A stretch of DNA of 64,000 nucleotides from RH-AL1 sp965214415 (GTDB lineage Bacteria; Pseudomonadota; Alphaproteobacteria; Rhizobiales; Beijerinckiaceae). Both the position numbers and the translations under genes were made by a program. Below the pieces are notes generated by a model. The model did no database searches and had not been told where the DNA came from. It was given only the letters and a program-made list of their open reading frames with translations. Of this stretch, positions 35,915 through 45,003 are shown one piece after another. Position 1 is the stretch's first letter. The number at the start of each line of letters is the position of its first letter. The stretch lies in contig CBDCBQ010000003.1 of NCBI GenBank assembly GCA_965214415.1, positions 1,116,001-1,180,000 on the forward strand, read 5' to 3'.

Positions 35915-36535
35915 CTACAGCCGCTCGTCCAACGTATCCTTCGTCCGCCCTTCCCGGGCCGCCTGCGCCACCGCCGCGTCCAGCATCGGCAGGATGTCCT
36001 CGGCTTGCTCCGCCACAAGGTATCGCAACTCCGTCGCCGCCCAGATGAAGCCGTGGTCGCGCATGTGCGAGAGCAGGCCGAGCAGCGGTCGCCAGAAGCC
36101 GCCGATGTCGGCGATCAGCACCGGCTTGGTGTGGCGGGCGAGCTGGACCCAGGTGAGCTGCTCGACGAGCTCCTCCAGCGTGCCGATGCCGCCCGGCAGG
36201 GCCACGAAGGCGTCGGCGCGCTCGAACATCATCATTTTTCGCGCATGCATGTCGCGCACGACGACGTTCTCCTGCGCGTCGCGCAGCACCTCGTCGCGGT
36301 CCGTCAGAAAGTCAGGGATGATGCCGGTGACGCGGCCGCCGTCATCGAGCACGGCGTGCGCCAGCGTGCCCATCAGGCCACGTCCGCCACCGCCATAGAC
36401 GAGCCCGACGTCGGCCGCGGCGAGCGCCTTTCCGAGGATGACGGCCGCCGCCTCGAAGGCCGGGTCGGCGCCGGAGGCGGAGCCGCAATAGACGCAGACA
36501 TTGGCGATGCGCGGCGGCGTCTCGTGATCCAACAA
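35915..36535 (-). CDS. LOG-family protein (TIGR00730), cytokinin riboside phosphoribohydrolase-like
   Basis: 206 residues. N-terminal VCVYCGSASGADPAFE, GLVYGGGGRGLMG and the signature PGGIGTLEEL with upstream R-K (DMHARKMMMFERAD) define the family formerly called lysine decarboxylases. Members cleave nucleoside monophosphates (cytokinin activation, AMP glycosidase). The start ATG 36535 is normal. It is convergent with the relics to its left and divergent from the LysM gene. Confidence 0.85.
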   Translation of the reverse strand: MLDHETPPRIANVCVYCGSASGADPAFEAAAVILGKALAAADVGLVYGGGGRGLMGTLAHAVLDDGGRVTGIIPDFLTDRDEVLRDAQENVVVRDMHARKMMMFERADAFVALPGGIGTLEELVEQLTWVQLARHTKPVLIADIGGFWRPLLGLLSHMRDHGFIWAATELRYLVAEQAEDILPMLDAAVAQAAREGRTKDTLDERL

Positions 36536-36682
36536 ACCTCTCCTGTCTCGAGCGCGCGAGCTTTGTGGCGGATTTGCGTCCTCCGCCGAATAGCCGCGCC
36601 GCGACCCTATCGTTCGCTGCCTCTAGGCCCTAAGACATAGGCGAAATATGGCCGCCTTGCGTGAGAAGAAAGGAGAGAGTTT

Positions 36683-37888
36683 GTGACCCGTCCCAAGGTC
36701 GTGGCCCTCGTCGTCCTCCTTCTTCTGATCGCCTTCGGGAGCGGGAGCGGCCTCTGGTGGGTGCAAGCGCACCGTCAGCCTGCCGCCTTCATCGACGCCG
36801 GCTCATCGACGGCTCCCGGCCCTCAGGTCGCCAGCCGCGAGACGCAGCAGCCCGGCCAGATGCTGGAGACGCCCTCGGCGCCGGCCCCGGCTCCGGCACC
36901 GTCCGCTCCCAAACCCAGCATGCGGCCCGCGCCGGAGCCGGCCAGGCAGGCGCAGAACCCGTCGTTCGACATCGTGCGCGTCGAGCCGCGCGGCGACACG
37001 GTCGTCGCCGGCAAGGGGGCTCCCCACGCCAAGGTCGCGCTGATGGCGGCGGGCAAGGTGGTCGCGGAGGTGGAGTCCGACGCCAGCGGGCAGTTCGTGA
37101 TCCTGCCGCCGCCGCTGGCGCCCGGCGACTATGATCTGACCCTTCGCCAGCAGGCTGACGGCCAGCCGGCGACGGACTCGGCGCAAAGCGTCGCGGTCTC
37201 GGTGCCGAGGCCCGGCAAGGGCTCCGTCGTCGTCGCGCTGGCCGAGCCCGGCAAGGCGACGAAGCTGCTCTCCGCCCTGCCCGGCGCGGCGGATCGCGCC
37301 AACGGCGTGACGCCCATGCCGCGGGGCAAGGTGGCGATCCGCTCGGCCGAGCTCGAGAACGGCAACGGCTTCTTCGTCTCCGGCGCCGCGCAGCCGGGCG
37401 CGCCCGTCCACGTCTACCTCAACGACGCGCACATCGCCGACGTCGTCGCGAGCAAGAACGGCGGTTGGAGCGTGCGCGTCAAGAAGGGCCTGACCGGCGG
37501 TCATTACGTCGTGCGCGCCGACGTGGGCGATGCCCGCGTGGCCTCGCGCGTCGAGGTGCCGTTCGACGTGCCTGTGGCGATGGCCGAGGCCGCGACCGGA
37601 AAACACGGGTCGATGACGGAGGCACCGAAGCCGCCGCCCGACGTGGTCGCGACGGCGTCGCCCACGCCCGACGCTTCGCCATCCGTCGCCGGCACGGCTG
37701 GCCCCGATGCAACCGTCGACTCGATCGCCACCGCGCGTGTGATCAACGGCGACAACCTGTGGAACATCAGCCGCTACCGGCTCGGCGACGGCAAGCGCTT
37801 CACGCAGATCTACGCCGCCAACGTCGGCCAGATCCGCGATCCGAACCTGATCTATCCAGGCCAGGTCTTCGTCGTGCCGCGGCGGTGA
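36683..37888 (+). CDS. membrane-anchored LysM-domain protein
   Basis: 401 residues from GTG 36683 with AAGGAGAG upstream. One N-terminal membrane helix (about 5-22), a Pro/Ala-rich linker, a bacterial Ig-like repeat region (about 95-300, containing VAGKGAPHAKVALMAAGKVV) and a C-terminal LysM domain (about 352-401: INGDNLWNISRYRLGDG, then LIYPGQVFVVP). It should hold the envelope to peptidoglycan. The family is common in Hyphomicrobiales. Convergent with hom. Confidence 0.8.
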   Translation: MTRPKVVALVVLLLLIAFGSGSGLWWVQAHRQPAAFIDAGSSTAPGPQVASRETQQPGQMLETPSAPAPAPAPSAPKPSMRPAPEPARQAQNPSFDIVRVEPRGDTVVAGKGAPHAKVALMAAGKVVAEVESDASGQFVILPPPLAPGDYDLTLRQQADGQPATDSAQSVAVSVPRPGKGSVVVALAEPGKATKLLSALPGAADRANGVTPMPRGKVAIRSAELENGNGFFVSGAAQPGAPVHVYLNDAHIADVVASKNGGWSVRVKKGLTGGHYVVRADVGDARVASRVEVPFDVPVAMAEAATGKHGSMTEAPKPPPDVVATASPTPDASPSVAGTAGPDATVDSIATARVINGDNLWNISRYRLGDGKRFTQIYAANVGQIRDPNLIYPGQVFVVPRR

Positions 37889-37894
37889 GCAGCC

Positions 37895-39201
37895 CTACTC
37901 CCGCTCGATGCGGATCACCTGCGGCTTTTCGGCGATGTGGCCATCCGTGATGACGGCGGCGATCGCCTCGCGGATCGCGTGCTCGGGCGTCGCGTGGGTG
38001 ATGAAGGTCACCGGCACCGGCGTGCCCGAGGCGACGCCGCGCGGGCGCGAGCGCTGCACGATGCTTTCCAGCGAGATGCCCTTCTCCGCCATGCGCATGG
38101 CGATGGCCGCCGCCGCGCCGGGGCGGTCGTAGAGCGAGAGGCGCACGTAATAGCCGCCCTCGTGCGCCTCGATCGAGGCGCGCTCCAGCGTGCGAAGCTT
38201 CGCCACCGGCAGGCCGAACGCCGGCGAGCGGTCGCCGCGCGCGACATCGGCGATATCGGCGACGACGGCGGAGGCCGTGGCGAGGCCGCCGGCGCCCGGC
38301 CCGGAGAGGGTCAGCTCGCGCACCGCGTCGGCGTTGACGACCACGGCGTTGGTGACGTCGCTCACCTGCGCGATCGCGCTCGACTTCGGCACCATCGTCG
38401 GGTGCACCCGCTGCTCGATGCCGGATGCCGTGCGCTTGGCGACGCCGAGCAGCTTGATGCGGTAGCCGAGATCGTCGGCGGCCTGAAGGTCGGCGAGCGT
38501 GATCGATCTCGATGCCCTCGACGCCGACCGCCTCGGCATCGACCTTGGTGCCGAACGCGAGCGAGGTGAGGATGGCGAGCTTGTGCGCGGTGTCGAAGCC
38601 GCCGATGTCGAAGGTCGGGTCGGCCTCGGCATAGCCGAGCCGCTGCGCCTCGGCGAGGCAGTCGCCGAACGACAGCTTCTCGGCTTCCATGCGCGAAAGG
38701 ATGTAATTGCAGGTGCCGTTGAGGATGCCGTAGACGCGATCGACCTCGTTGCCGGCGAGGCCCTCGCGCAGCGCCTTGACGATCGGGATGCCGCCCGCCA
38801 CCGCCGCCTCGAACTTCAGCGCGAGCCTCCTGACCCTCGGCGGCCTCGGCCAGCTCTAGCCCATGGCGCGCCAGCATCGCCTTGTTGGCGGTGACGACGT
38901 GCTTGCCGGCATCGAGTGCCGCGCGCGTCGTGGCCAGAGCCGCGCCGCCCTCGCCGCCGATCAGCTCGACGAGGCAGTCGATGTTCGCGCTCTTCGCCAG
39001 CGCGACGGGGTCGTCGTGCCAGGTCGCGCCCGCGAGGTCGATGCCGCGAACCTTGCCCCTGTCCCGCGCGCTGACGCCGACGACCTCGGTCGCCCGGCCG
39101 GTGCGATCAACCAGTGCCGCGCCGCGCCGCGCCAGGAGCCCGATGAGCGCCGCGCCGACATTGCCGAGACCGGCGATGCCGACGCGAAGGGGGGACGACA
39201 T
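37895..39201 (-). pseudogene. hom: homoserine dehydrogenase, interrupted by two frameshifts
   Basis: NAD(P)H-dependent step from aspartate semialdehyde to homoserine (Thr/Met branch). The N-terminal NAD domain (VGIAGLGNVGAALIG, HVVTANKAMLA) runs from ATG 39201. Near 38,827 one extra base shifts the frame; the next frame carries AGGIPIVKALREGLAGN and YGILNGTCNYIL, the catalytic domain. Near 38,505 another extra base shifts again to the frame with ITLADLQAADDLGYRIKLL and the C-terminal ACT domain (LSLYDRPGAAAAIAMRMAEK), ending at 37,895. All domains are present and well conserved, so sequencing error is as likely as true decay. Confidence 0.85.
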
Positions 39202-39370
39202 GATTCCATCCGAATTGGTGGGGGCAAAACCCCAGCAGGGTCCGTGCCTTGTGGCTTAAATTCCGGTGCGGGGCAACGAAGGCGAAGCGAGCAACCCGCT
39301 CGCAATCACCGATCGACGTGCGCATGTCTTTGCGGATAAGCCTCCGGGCACGAGCAGCGAAAGACCATTC

Positions 39371-40282
39371 ATGACGGCGCGTATCTTCATCGACGGCGAG
39401 GTGGGCACGACGGGGCTCGGCATCCGCGATCGGCTCGTCGGCCGCGCCGATGTCGCGCTGCGCAGCCTGATCGGCGACGCGCGCAAGGATATCGCCGCCA
39501 AGCGCGCGCTGCTCGCCGAGGTCGATCTCGTCATCCTTTGCCTGCCGGATGACGCGGCGAAGGAGACCGTCGCGCTGGTCGCCGACATGCCGCATGCGCC
39601 GAAGGTTCTCGATGCCTCGACCGCGCATCGCGTCGCGCCCGGCTGGACCTACGGCTTTCCCGAGCTGGCGCCGGGCCAGGCCGATGCGATCCGCGCAGCG
39701 CGCTACGTCGCGAACCCGGGCTGCTACGCGACCGGCGCGATCGCCCTGCTCCGCCCGCTCATCGATGCGCGGCTGCTCTCGCCCGACATGCCGATCGCGA
39801 TCAACGCGGTGTCGGGATACAGCGGCGGCGGCAAGGCGATGATCGCCGACCACGAGGCCGGCCGCGCTCCCGCCTTCGAGCTCTACGCGCTCGGCCTCGG
39901 CCACAAGCACGTTCCCGAGATCGTCGCCTATTCGCGGCTCGAGCGGCGGCCGATCTTCGTGCCGTCCGTCGGCACGTTCGCGCAGGGGATGCTGGTGTCG
40001 ATCCCGCTGTTCCTCGACGATCTGGCAGGCCACCCCTCTGCCGCCGACCTCACCATGGCGCTCGCCGCGCATTACGGGCCGACCGGCCACGTGCGCATGG
40101 CGGCCGCCGGCGAGGCGGCGAAGCTCGAGCCGGAATCGCTCAACGGCGGCAACGATCTCGAGCTGCACGTTTTCGCCAACGCGGCCGAGCGGCAGGCCGT
40201 GCTGGTCGCCAAGCTCGACAATCTCGGCAAGGGCGCGTCCGGCGCCGCGGTGCAGAACATGGAGATCATGCTGGGTCTCTAG
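39371..40282 (+). CDS. argC: N-acetyl-gamma-glutamyl-phosphate reductase (type 2)
   Basis: Arginine biosynthesis, reducing N-acetylglutamyl phosphate to the semialdehyde. ATG 39371 gives 303 residues, the short class-2 form. It has FIDGEVGTTGLGIRDRL, active-site Cys in NPGCYATG, and SGYSGGGKAMI. The open frame continues upstream without homology. Divergent from hom with 169 bases between the starts. Confidence 0.94.
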   Translation: MTARIFIDGEVGTTGLGIRDRLVGRADVALRSLIGDARKDIAAKRALLAEVDLVILCLPDDAAKETVALVADMPHAPKVLDASTAHRVAPGWTYGFPELAPGQADAIRAARYVANPGCYATGAIALLRPLIDARLLSPDMPIAINAVSGYSGGGKAMIADHEAGRAPAFELYALGLGHKHVPEIVAYSRLERRPIFVPSVGTFAQGMLVSIPLFLDDLAGHPSAADLTMALAAHYGPTGHVRMAAAGEAAKLEPESLNGGNDLELHVFANAAERQAVLVAKLDNLGKGASGAAVQNMEIMLGL

Positions 40283-40379
40283 CGGGCCAGCGACGCCTTG
40301 CCCCGGTGGCGTTTCGCCAGGTGCCGCGTTTGGCGACGACAGGTTGCTTGCAGCGAAGAGCGACCGACAGCGAAGAGAC

Positions 40380-41837
40380 ATGACGAACAAGCAGCAGTCC
40401 GAAGCACTCTCGATCGTCTGGTTCCGCAACGATCTCAGGCTCGCCGACAATCCCGCCCTGCATGCCGCCAAGGAGCGCGGCGCGCCGATCCTGTGCGTCT
40501 TCGTGCTGGAGGACGACAACGGCCTGCGGCCGCTCGGCGCCGCGTCGCGCTGGTGGCTGCGTCATTCGCTGGAGGCGCTCGCCGCCGATCTCGACAAGGC
40601 CGGCGCGCGGCTCGATGTCTTCGCCGGGTCGTCGGCCAAGATCATTCCGGATCTCGTCGCGAAGGCCGGCGCGGGCGCGCTCTATTACAACCGCCGCTAC
40701 GGCGCCTCCGCGGCCGAGCTCGACAAGGCGATCGCCGCCGCGCCGGACGAGGCGTGCGAGGTCGAGACCTTCAACGGTCGGCTGCTCTACGAGCCATGGG
40801 AGATCGAGACCAAGGCCGGCGGCAGCTACGGCGTCTACACGCCCTTCTGGAAAGCCGTGCAGGCGCGCGGCATCCCCGATCAGACGCTGCCGAAGCCGCG
40901 CAAGCTCGACGGGGCGGACTATCCGTCCGGCGGCCCGAAACGGACTTCGATCAAGGACCTCGACCTGCTGCCGACGACGCCGGATTGGGCGGCGAGCTGG
41001 CGCGAGGCCTGGACGCCTGGCGAGGACGGCGCGGCCGCCCGGCTGCGTGATTTCCTGAAGGACGGCCTCGCCGACTACATCGACGAGCGCAACCGGCTCG
41101 CCTCGAGCGGCACGTCGCGGCTGTCGCCGCATCTGCGCTTCGGCGAGATCTCGCCGCGCTTGATCGCCGCCGAGGTCAAGGCCAAGGAGACGAAAGCCAG
41201 CGCCAAGGGCGCGAAAAGCTTCCTCTCCGAGATCGCCTGGCGCGAGTTCGACTATCACAACCTGCACTATCACCCCGACGTCGCCGAGACGAACCTGCAC
41301 CGGAACTTCGACAAGATGCCCTGGGAGACGCTCGCCAAGGGTGACCTCGAGCGCTGGCAGACCGGACAGACCGGGTACCCGGTGGTAGACGCCGGCATGC
41401 GCGAGCTGTGGACGACAGGCTACATGCACAACCGCGTGCGGATGATCACCGCCTCGTTCCTGATCAAGCATCTGATGTGCGACTGGCGTATCGGCGAAAA
41501 ATGGTTCTGGGACTGCCTCTGCGATGCCGACCCCGCCAACAACACGATGAACTGGCAATGGGTGGCGGGGTGCGGCGCCGACGCCGCGCCGTACTTCCGC
41601 ATCTTCAACCCGGTGACGCAGGGCGAAAAGTTCGACCCCGACGGCGAGTATGTGCGCCGCCACGTGCCCGAACTGGCGAAGCTGAAGGGCAAGGCGATCC
41701 ACGCGCCATGGACCCTCGACAAGGAGACGCTCGAGGCGGCGGGGATCAAGCTCGGCGAGACCTATCCGGCGCCGATGGTCGATCACAAGGAGGCCCGCGA
41801 GCGCGCGTTGAACGCCTACGAGAAGGTCAAGAAGTAG
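40380..41837 (+). CDS. phrB: deoxyribodipyrimidine photolyase (CPD class I)
   Basis: Light-driven repair of cyclobutane pyrimidine dimers. ATG 40380 gives 485 residues (an ATG 12 codons upstream is less likely). N-terminal antenna-binding Rossmann domain (IVWFRNDLRLADNPAL), then the FAD domain with SRLSPHLRFGEISPR, WREFDYHNL, GYPVVDAGMRELWTTGYMHN, and the segment WDCLCDADPANNTMNWQWVA that binds FAD and DNA. It belongs to the photolyase/cryptochrome family; the Trp residues of the electron-transfer chain are in the expected region. Confidence 0.94.
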   Translation: MTNKQQSEALSIVWFRNDLRLADNPALHAAKERGAPILCVFVLEDDNGLRPLGAASRWWLRHSLEALAADLDKAGARLDVFAGSSAKIIPDLVAKAGAGALYYNRRYGASAAELDKAIAAAPDEACEVETFNGRLLYEPWEIETKAGGSYGVYTPFWKAVQARGIPDQTLPKPRKLDGADYPSGGPKRTSIKDLDLLPTTPDWAASWREAWTPGEDGAAARLRDFLKDGLADYIDERNRLASSGTSRLSPHLRFGEISPRLIAAEVKAKETKASAKGAKSFLSEIAWREFDYHNLHYHPDVAETNLHRNFDKMPWETLAKGDLERWQTGQTGYPVVDAGMRELWTTGYMHNRVRMITASFLIKHLMCDWRIGEKWFWDCLCDADPANNTMNWQWVAGCGADAAPYFRIFNPVTQGEKFDPDGEYVRRHVPELAKLKGKAIHAPWTLDKETLEAAGIKLGETYPAPMVDHKEARERALNAYEKVKK

Positions 41838-41852
41838 CGCGTTCCTCAATCC

Positions 41853-41977
41853 CCTCATGGTGAGGAGGACCGCAGGTCCGTCTCGAACCAGGAGGGCTCC
41901 AGTCGACGACATTTCGGGCCGCCAAGCTGCCGACCAGAGGATGGTTCGAGACGGCCTTCGGCCTCCTCACCATGAGG
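41853..41977. repeat. dispersed repeat family A, copy 2
   Basis: A 125-bp element, ends CCTCATGGTGAGGAGG and CCTCCTCACCATGAGG, the same 16-bp pair as at 13423-13533. It also shares the internal GTCCGTCTCGAACCAGGAGG and its inverse GGTTCGAGACGGCC. The middle 40 bases differ from copy 1. It lies between the convergent phrB and sugar transporter genes. Confidence 0.75.
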
Positions 41978-42020
41978 CTACTGGGTCGTGGCACCGGCAA
42001 CCGGCATGCGTGTTATCGGA

Positions 42021-43361
42021 TCACGCCACCTTGAGCGCGCTCGCCATGTCGCTCTCGATCTGCTCGAGGCTGCGGCCGTTGGTCTCCGGCACGTATTTCC
42101 AGGCGAAGCCGAAGGCGGCCACCGTGAGCACCGCGAAGAGCGCGAACGTGCCGCCGGGCGTCAACAGGCGGATCAGGTCGAGGAAGAGGAGCGCGACGAC
42201 GAGGTTCGAGCCCCAGTTCGCCATCGAGGCGACGCTCATCCCGCGGCCGCGATAGGCGAGCGGAAAGATCTCGGCGATGATCAGCCAGAAGATCGGCCCC
42301 AGCCCGATCGCGAACCCGCCGACATAGGCCGCCAGCGCCACCGCCGTGACGCCGCCGACCACCTGCGTGCCGAGCGAGAAGGCGGCGGCGATCGCGACGA
42401 GGCAGACGGTCATGATGGCGAGGCCGACCAGCAGCAGCTTGCGCCGGCCCGCCTGGTCGAGCAGCAGCAGCGCGACGACCGTCATCAGCACGTTGACGAC
42501 GCCGACGCCGACGGTCGCCAGGATCGCGGCCGAGTTCGAGGCGAAGCCCGCCTCCTTGAAGATGCTGGGCGCGTAATAGATCACCGTGTTGATGCCGGTC
42601 ACCTGCTGGAACACGGCGAGGCCGATGCCGACGATCAGCGGCGTGCGCGCCTTCGGCGCCGAGAACAGCGCGGCGAGCGAGGCGTCCGCGCGCTCCTCGC
42701 CGAGATCGCGCTTCAGGCCGGACAATTCCTCGCCGACGTCGTCGCGCCCGCGCAACTGGCGCAGCACGCCCTCGGCCTCGCCGAGCCGGCCCTGCGCCGC
42801 GAGCCAGCGCGGGCTCTCGGGCAGGAATGCCATGCCGACACCGAGCATGATGCCGGGGATGCAGCCGATCCCGAGCATCCAACGCCAGGTGCCGGCCACG
42901 TCGGCGAAGGCGTAGTCGACCAGGTAGGAGAGCAGGATGCCGAGCGTGATGCAGAACTGGTTCAGCGACACGATCGCGCCGCGCTTCTCGGCCGGCGCCA
43001 TCTCCGACAGGTAGAGCGGCGTCAGCATCGAGGCCGTGCCGATCGCCACGCCGAGGATGGTGCGCGCGACGAGCAGCATCCAGATCGCGGTGGCGGCGGC
43101 GCTGAGCAGCGAGCCGACCGCGAAGAGCACGGCCATCACCAAGATCACCGGCTTGCGCCCGAAACGATCCGTGAGCGGACCGCCGACGGCCGCGCCGACC
43201 ACCGCGCCGACCAGCACCATGCTGGTGACGACGCCCTGCATCGTCGACGTCAGCACGAAATCGTTCTTGATGAACAGCAACGCGCCCGAGATCACCCCCG
43301 TGTCGAAGCCAAACAGCAGGCCGCCGAGCGAGGCGACGGCGGCGACGAGGATGAAGCGCAT
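42021..43361 (-). CDS. MFS sugar porter family transporter
   Basis: 446 residues, 12 membrane helices. The signatures of the sugar porter family are there: GGLLFGFDTGVISGAL in helix 1, DRFGRKPVIL between helices 2 and 3, PESPRWL in the central loop, the QQVTGINTVIYYAPSIF segment of helix 7, and PETNGRSLEQIE near the end. It is a probable proton:sugar symporter (GalP/XylE-like). No catabolic genes adjoin it. Confidence 0.9.
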   Translation of the reverse strand: MRFILVAAVASLGGLLFGFDTGVISGALLFIKNDFVLTSTMQGVVTSMVLVGAVVGAAVGGPLTDRFGRKPVILVMAVLFAVGSLLSAAATAIWMLLVARTILGVAIGTASMLTPLYLSEMAPAEKRGAIVSLNQFCITLGILLSYLVDYAFADVAGTWRWMLGIGCIPGIMLGVGMAFLPESPRWLAAQGRLGEAEGVLRQLRGRDDVGEELSGLKRDLGEERADASLAALFSAPKARTPLIVGIGLAVFQQVTGINTVIYYAPSIFKEAGFASNSAAILATVGVGVVNVLMTVVALLLLDQAGRRKLLLVGLAIMTVCLVAIAAAFSLGTQVVGGVTAVALAAYVGGFAIGLGPIFWLIIAEIFPLAYRGRGMSVASMANWGSNLVVALLFLDLIRLLTPGGTFALFAVLTVAAFGFAWKYVPETNGRSLEQIESDMASALKVA

Positions 43362-43527
43362 GACGGGCTCGCGGGGGGTGGAAGCGCCGCGAGACTAGCC
43401 GATCGCGGGGTGGGCGATACAGGCCGAAGGGCGAAGGCGTGCGTGTTGTTGGCGGGTGGCAGGAGCCGCCCGCGCGCTGACGCGCAGGCGGGCTCCGACC
43501 GCCGCTTGATGGGCCTCAGGCGACGCC

Positions 43528-44541
43528 TCAGGCGACCAGACGGCTGAGGCCTCGCGAGCTGGCCAGCGACGCGACTCGTGCCCTGACGACGTCGACCAGC
43601 GGGCCCGCGTCGAGGTAGGGCCGGCAGAAATCGGCGTGGGTGGCCGGCGCATCGGGCCTCGCGTGCAGCGCGACAGTTGCCGCCTCGGCGAAGAAGCCGC
43701 GATTGCCCATCTCGAGATAGCTTTCCGTCGGCAGGTTCTCGGCGAGCAGGATGTCGTGGCATTCGAGCTCGATGTGCCAGTAGGTCACGCGCGGCACGGC
43801 GCACTGGACGATCGTGGCGCCGTCGACGAGCGCGGCGGCGGGCACGAGAACCTCGCCCATGATGTCGACGCGGATCGCATGGCCCGGCGAGACGACGAGG
43901 TCGCGCGCGGGCCGGTTCTCGCCGAAGGCATGCGCTGCGATGCGCACGGGGTTGACGTCGGCAGGGCATCGATAGCGGCCGCAGTCGATTTCGCGGTGGC
44001 CGATCCAGGTGATACGGCGCACCGCTCCCGAGGCCGTCATGGCCTGGTCGCCCACCCGCAGGTGCTCGACCGCCACGTCGGCCGCGACGCCATCGCGGAG
44101 GACCCGGATGCGCGTGCCCGAGGCGAAACACGGCGCCGCCGCCACGTTGTAGTCACCCACGGTATTGTTGGCGTCGGCGGTGAACCGCGACCTCGGATTC
44201 GCCGTCGTCGCCGCGGCCACGCCGTACAATTGCGTGTTCGAGAGGACGTAGCGATAGGTGTTCGGCTCCGTTTCGCCCACCGGGAGGGACGTGCTCGTGA
44301 ACTCGATCTGGTTCGTGTTGTCGAATTGGCTCGCGGTCAGCGTGATCGATGTGCCGGCAAAGCCCGACGGCGCGTCCGCGCCATAGGTGAGCGTGACCGT
44401 GTCGCCCGGCGCGTTGACCGTGCCCGTCACCGAGACGGAATACGTCGACGACGTATCGATGCTGAACGAGTTTTTCGCCGTGCCGTCGTCCGTCCCGAGG
44501 AAGCCGTACGGATAGGTCGTATTGTTGAAAACGATAGCCAT
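43528..44541 (-). CDS. Hint-domain (Hedgehog/intein-type) protein
   Basis: 337 residues from ATG 44541 (a GGGGG run precedes it; the TTG at 44553 is less likely). The N-terminal 130 residues are Thr/Ser/Asn-rich beta structure (SITLTASQFDNTNQ). At C138 (CFASGTRIRVLRDG) a Hint_2 domain begins, with block-B-like VVSPGHAIRVD and HIELECHDILLAENLPTESY. Such proteins autocleave before Cys. They are common in alphaproteobacteria beside secreted repeats. No secretion signal is seen. It is the last chromosomal gene before the att site. Confidence 0.8.
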   Translation of the reverse strand: MAIVFNNTTYPYGFLGTDDGTAKNSFSIDTSSTYSVSVTGTVNAPGDTVTLTYGADAPSGFAGTSITLTASQFDNTNQIEFTSTSLPVGETEPNTYRYVLSNTQLYGVAAATTANPRSRFTADANNTVGDYNVAAAPCFASGTRIRVLRDGVAADVAVEHLRVGDQAMTASGAVRRITWIGHREIDCGRYRCPADVNPVRIAAHAFGENRPARDLVVSPGHAIRVDIMGEVLVPAAALVDGATIVQCAVPRVTYWHIELECHDILLAENLPTESYLEMGNRGFFAEAATVALHARPDAPATHADFCRPYLDAGPLVDVVRARVASLASSRGLSRLVA

Positions 44542-44826
44542 CGCTACCCCCAAATGATGGCGGCAGCAACATCGGCGCTTCGCGCTTGTGCGCGAATACC
44601 TGTCATCGTACCGTCAGAAGTTTATCGGGGCGGTATGACGGGGCGTCCATGGTCGATCTTCCCTAAAGGAATTGGAGGTTTGCCAGCATTGCTGATGGCG
44701 ATACTTCCCGCAACAAGAGGACGATTTCCTCTCCTGTAGTTTCGAAACCGTGCGCGGCCGCAGAAGCCGCGGGCCAGACGGCGGAACGAGCCGGACCCTC
44801 TCGATCGTGATCGGAAAAGTTGAAAT

Positions 44827-44870
44827 TGGCGCGCCCAACGGGAATCGAACCCGTGTTTTCGCCGTGAAAG
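44827..44870 (-). tRNA. 3' half of tRNA-Glu(UUC), attachment core
   Basis: On the minus strand: CTTTCAC anticodon loop (anticodon TTC), GGCGA, variable region, T-arm ACGGG-TTCGATT-CCCGT, acceptor 3' strand TGGGCGC, discriminator G and encoded CCA. The 5' side (to the right) does not pair with GGCGA and is element DNA. So this is a partial gene, the identity segment left by integration into the tRNA 3' end. The complete tRNA should sit at the element's other end. Confidence 0.75.
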
Positions 44871-45003
44871 AGGGGCAACAGCCGGCAGTTTTGACATCTG
44901 TGGACAACCTTGGACGACGGCTTTCGTCTCGCAAGACTGCCCTTTTCGTCCTTGACTGTCCACCAACGTCTCGGCACATCCTGTCCGTACGTTTTCCGTA
45001 CGT

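Noticed and set aside
37895..39201. Programmed frameshifting in hom
   Set aside because: No slippery heptamer with downstream structure is visible at either site, and hom is not known to use it; error or decay is simpler.
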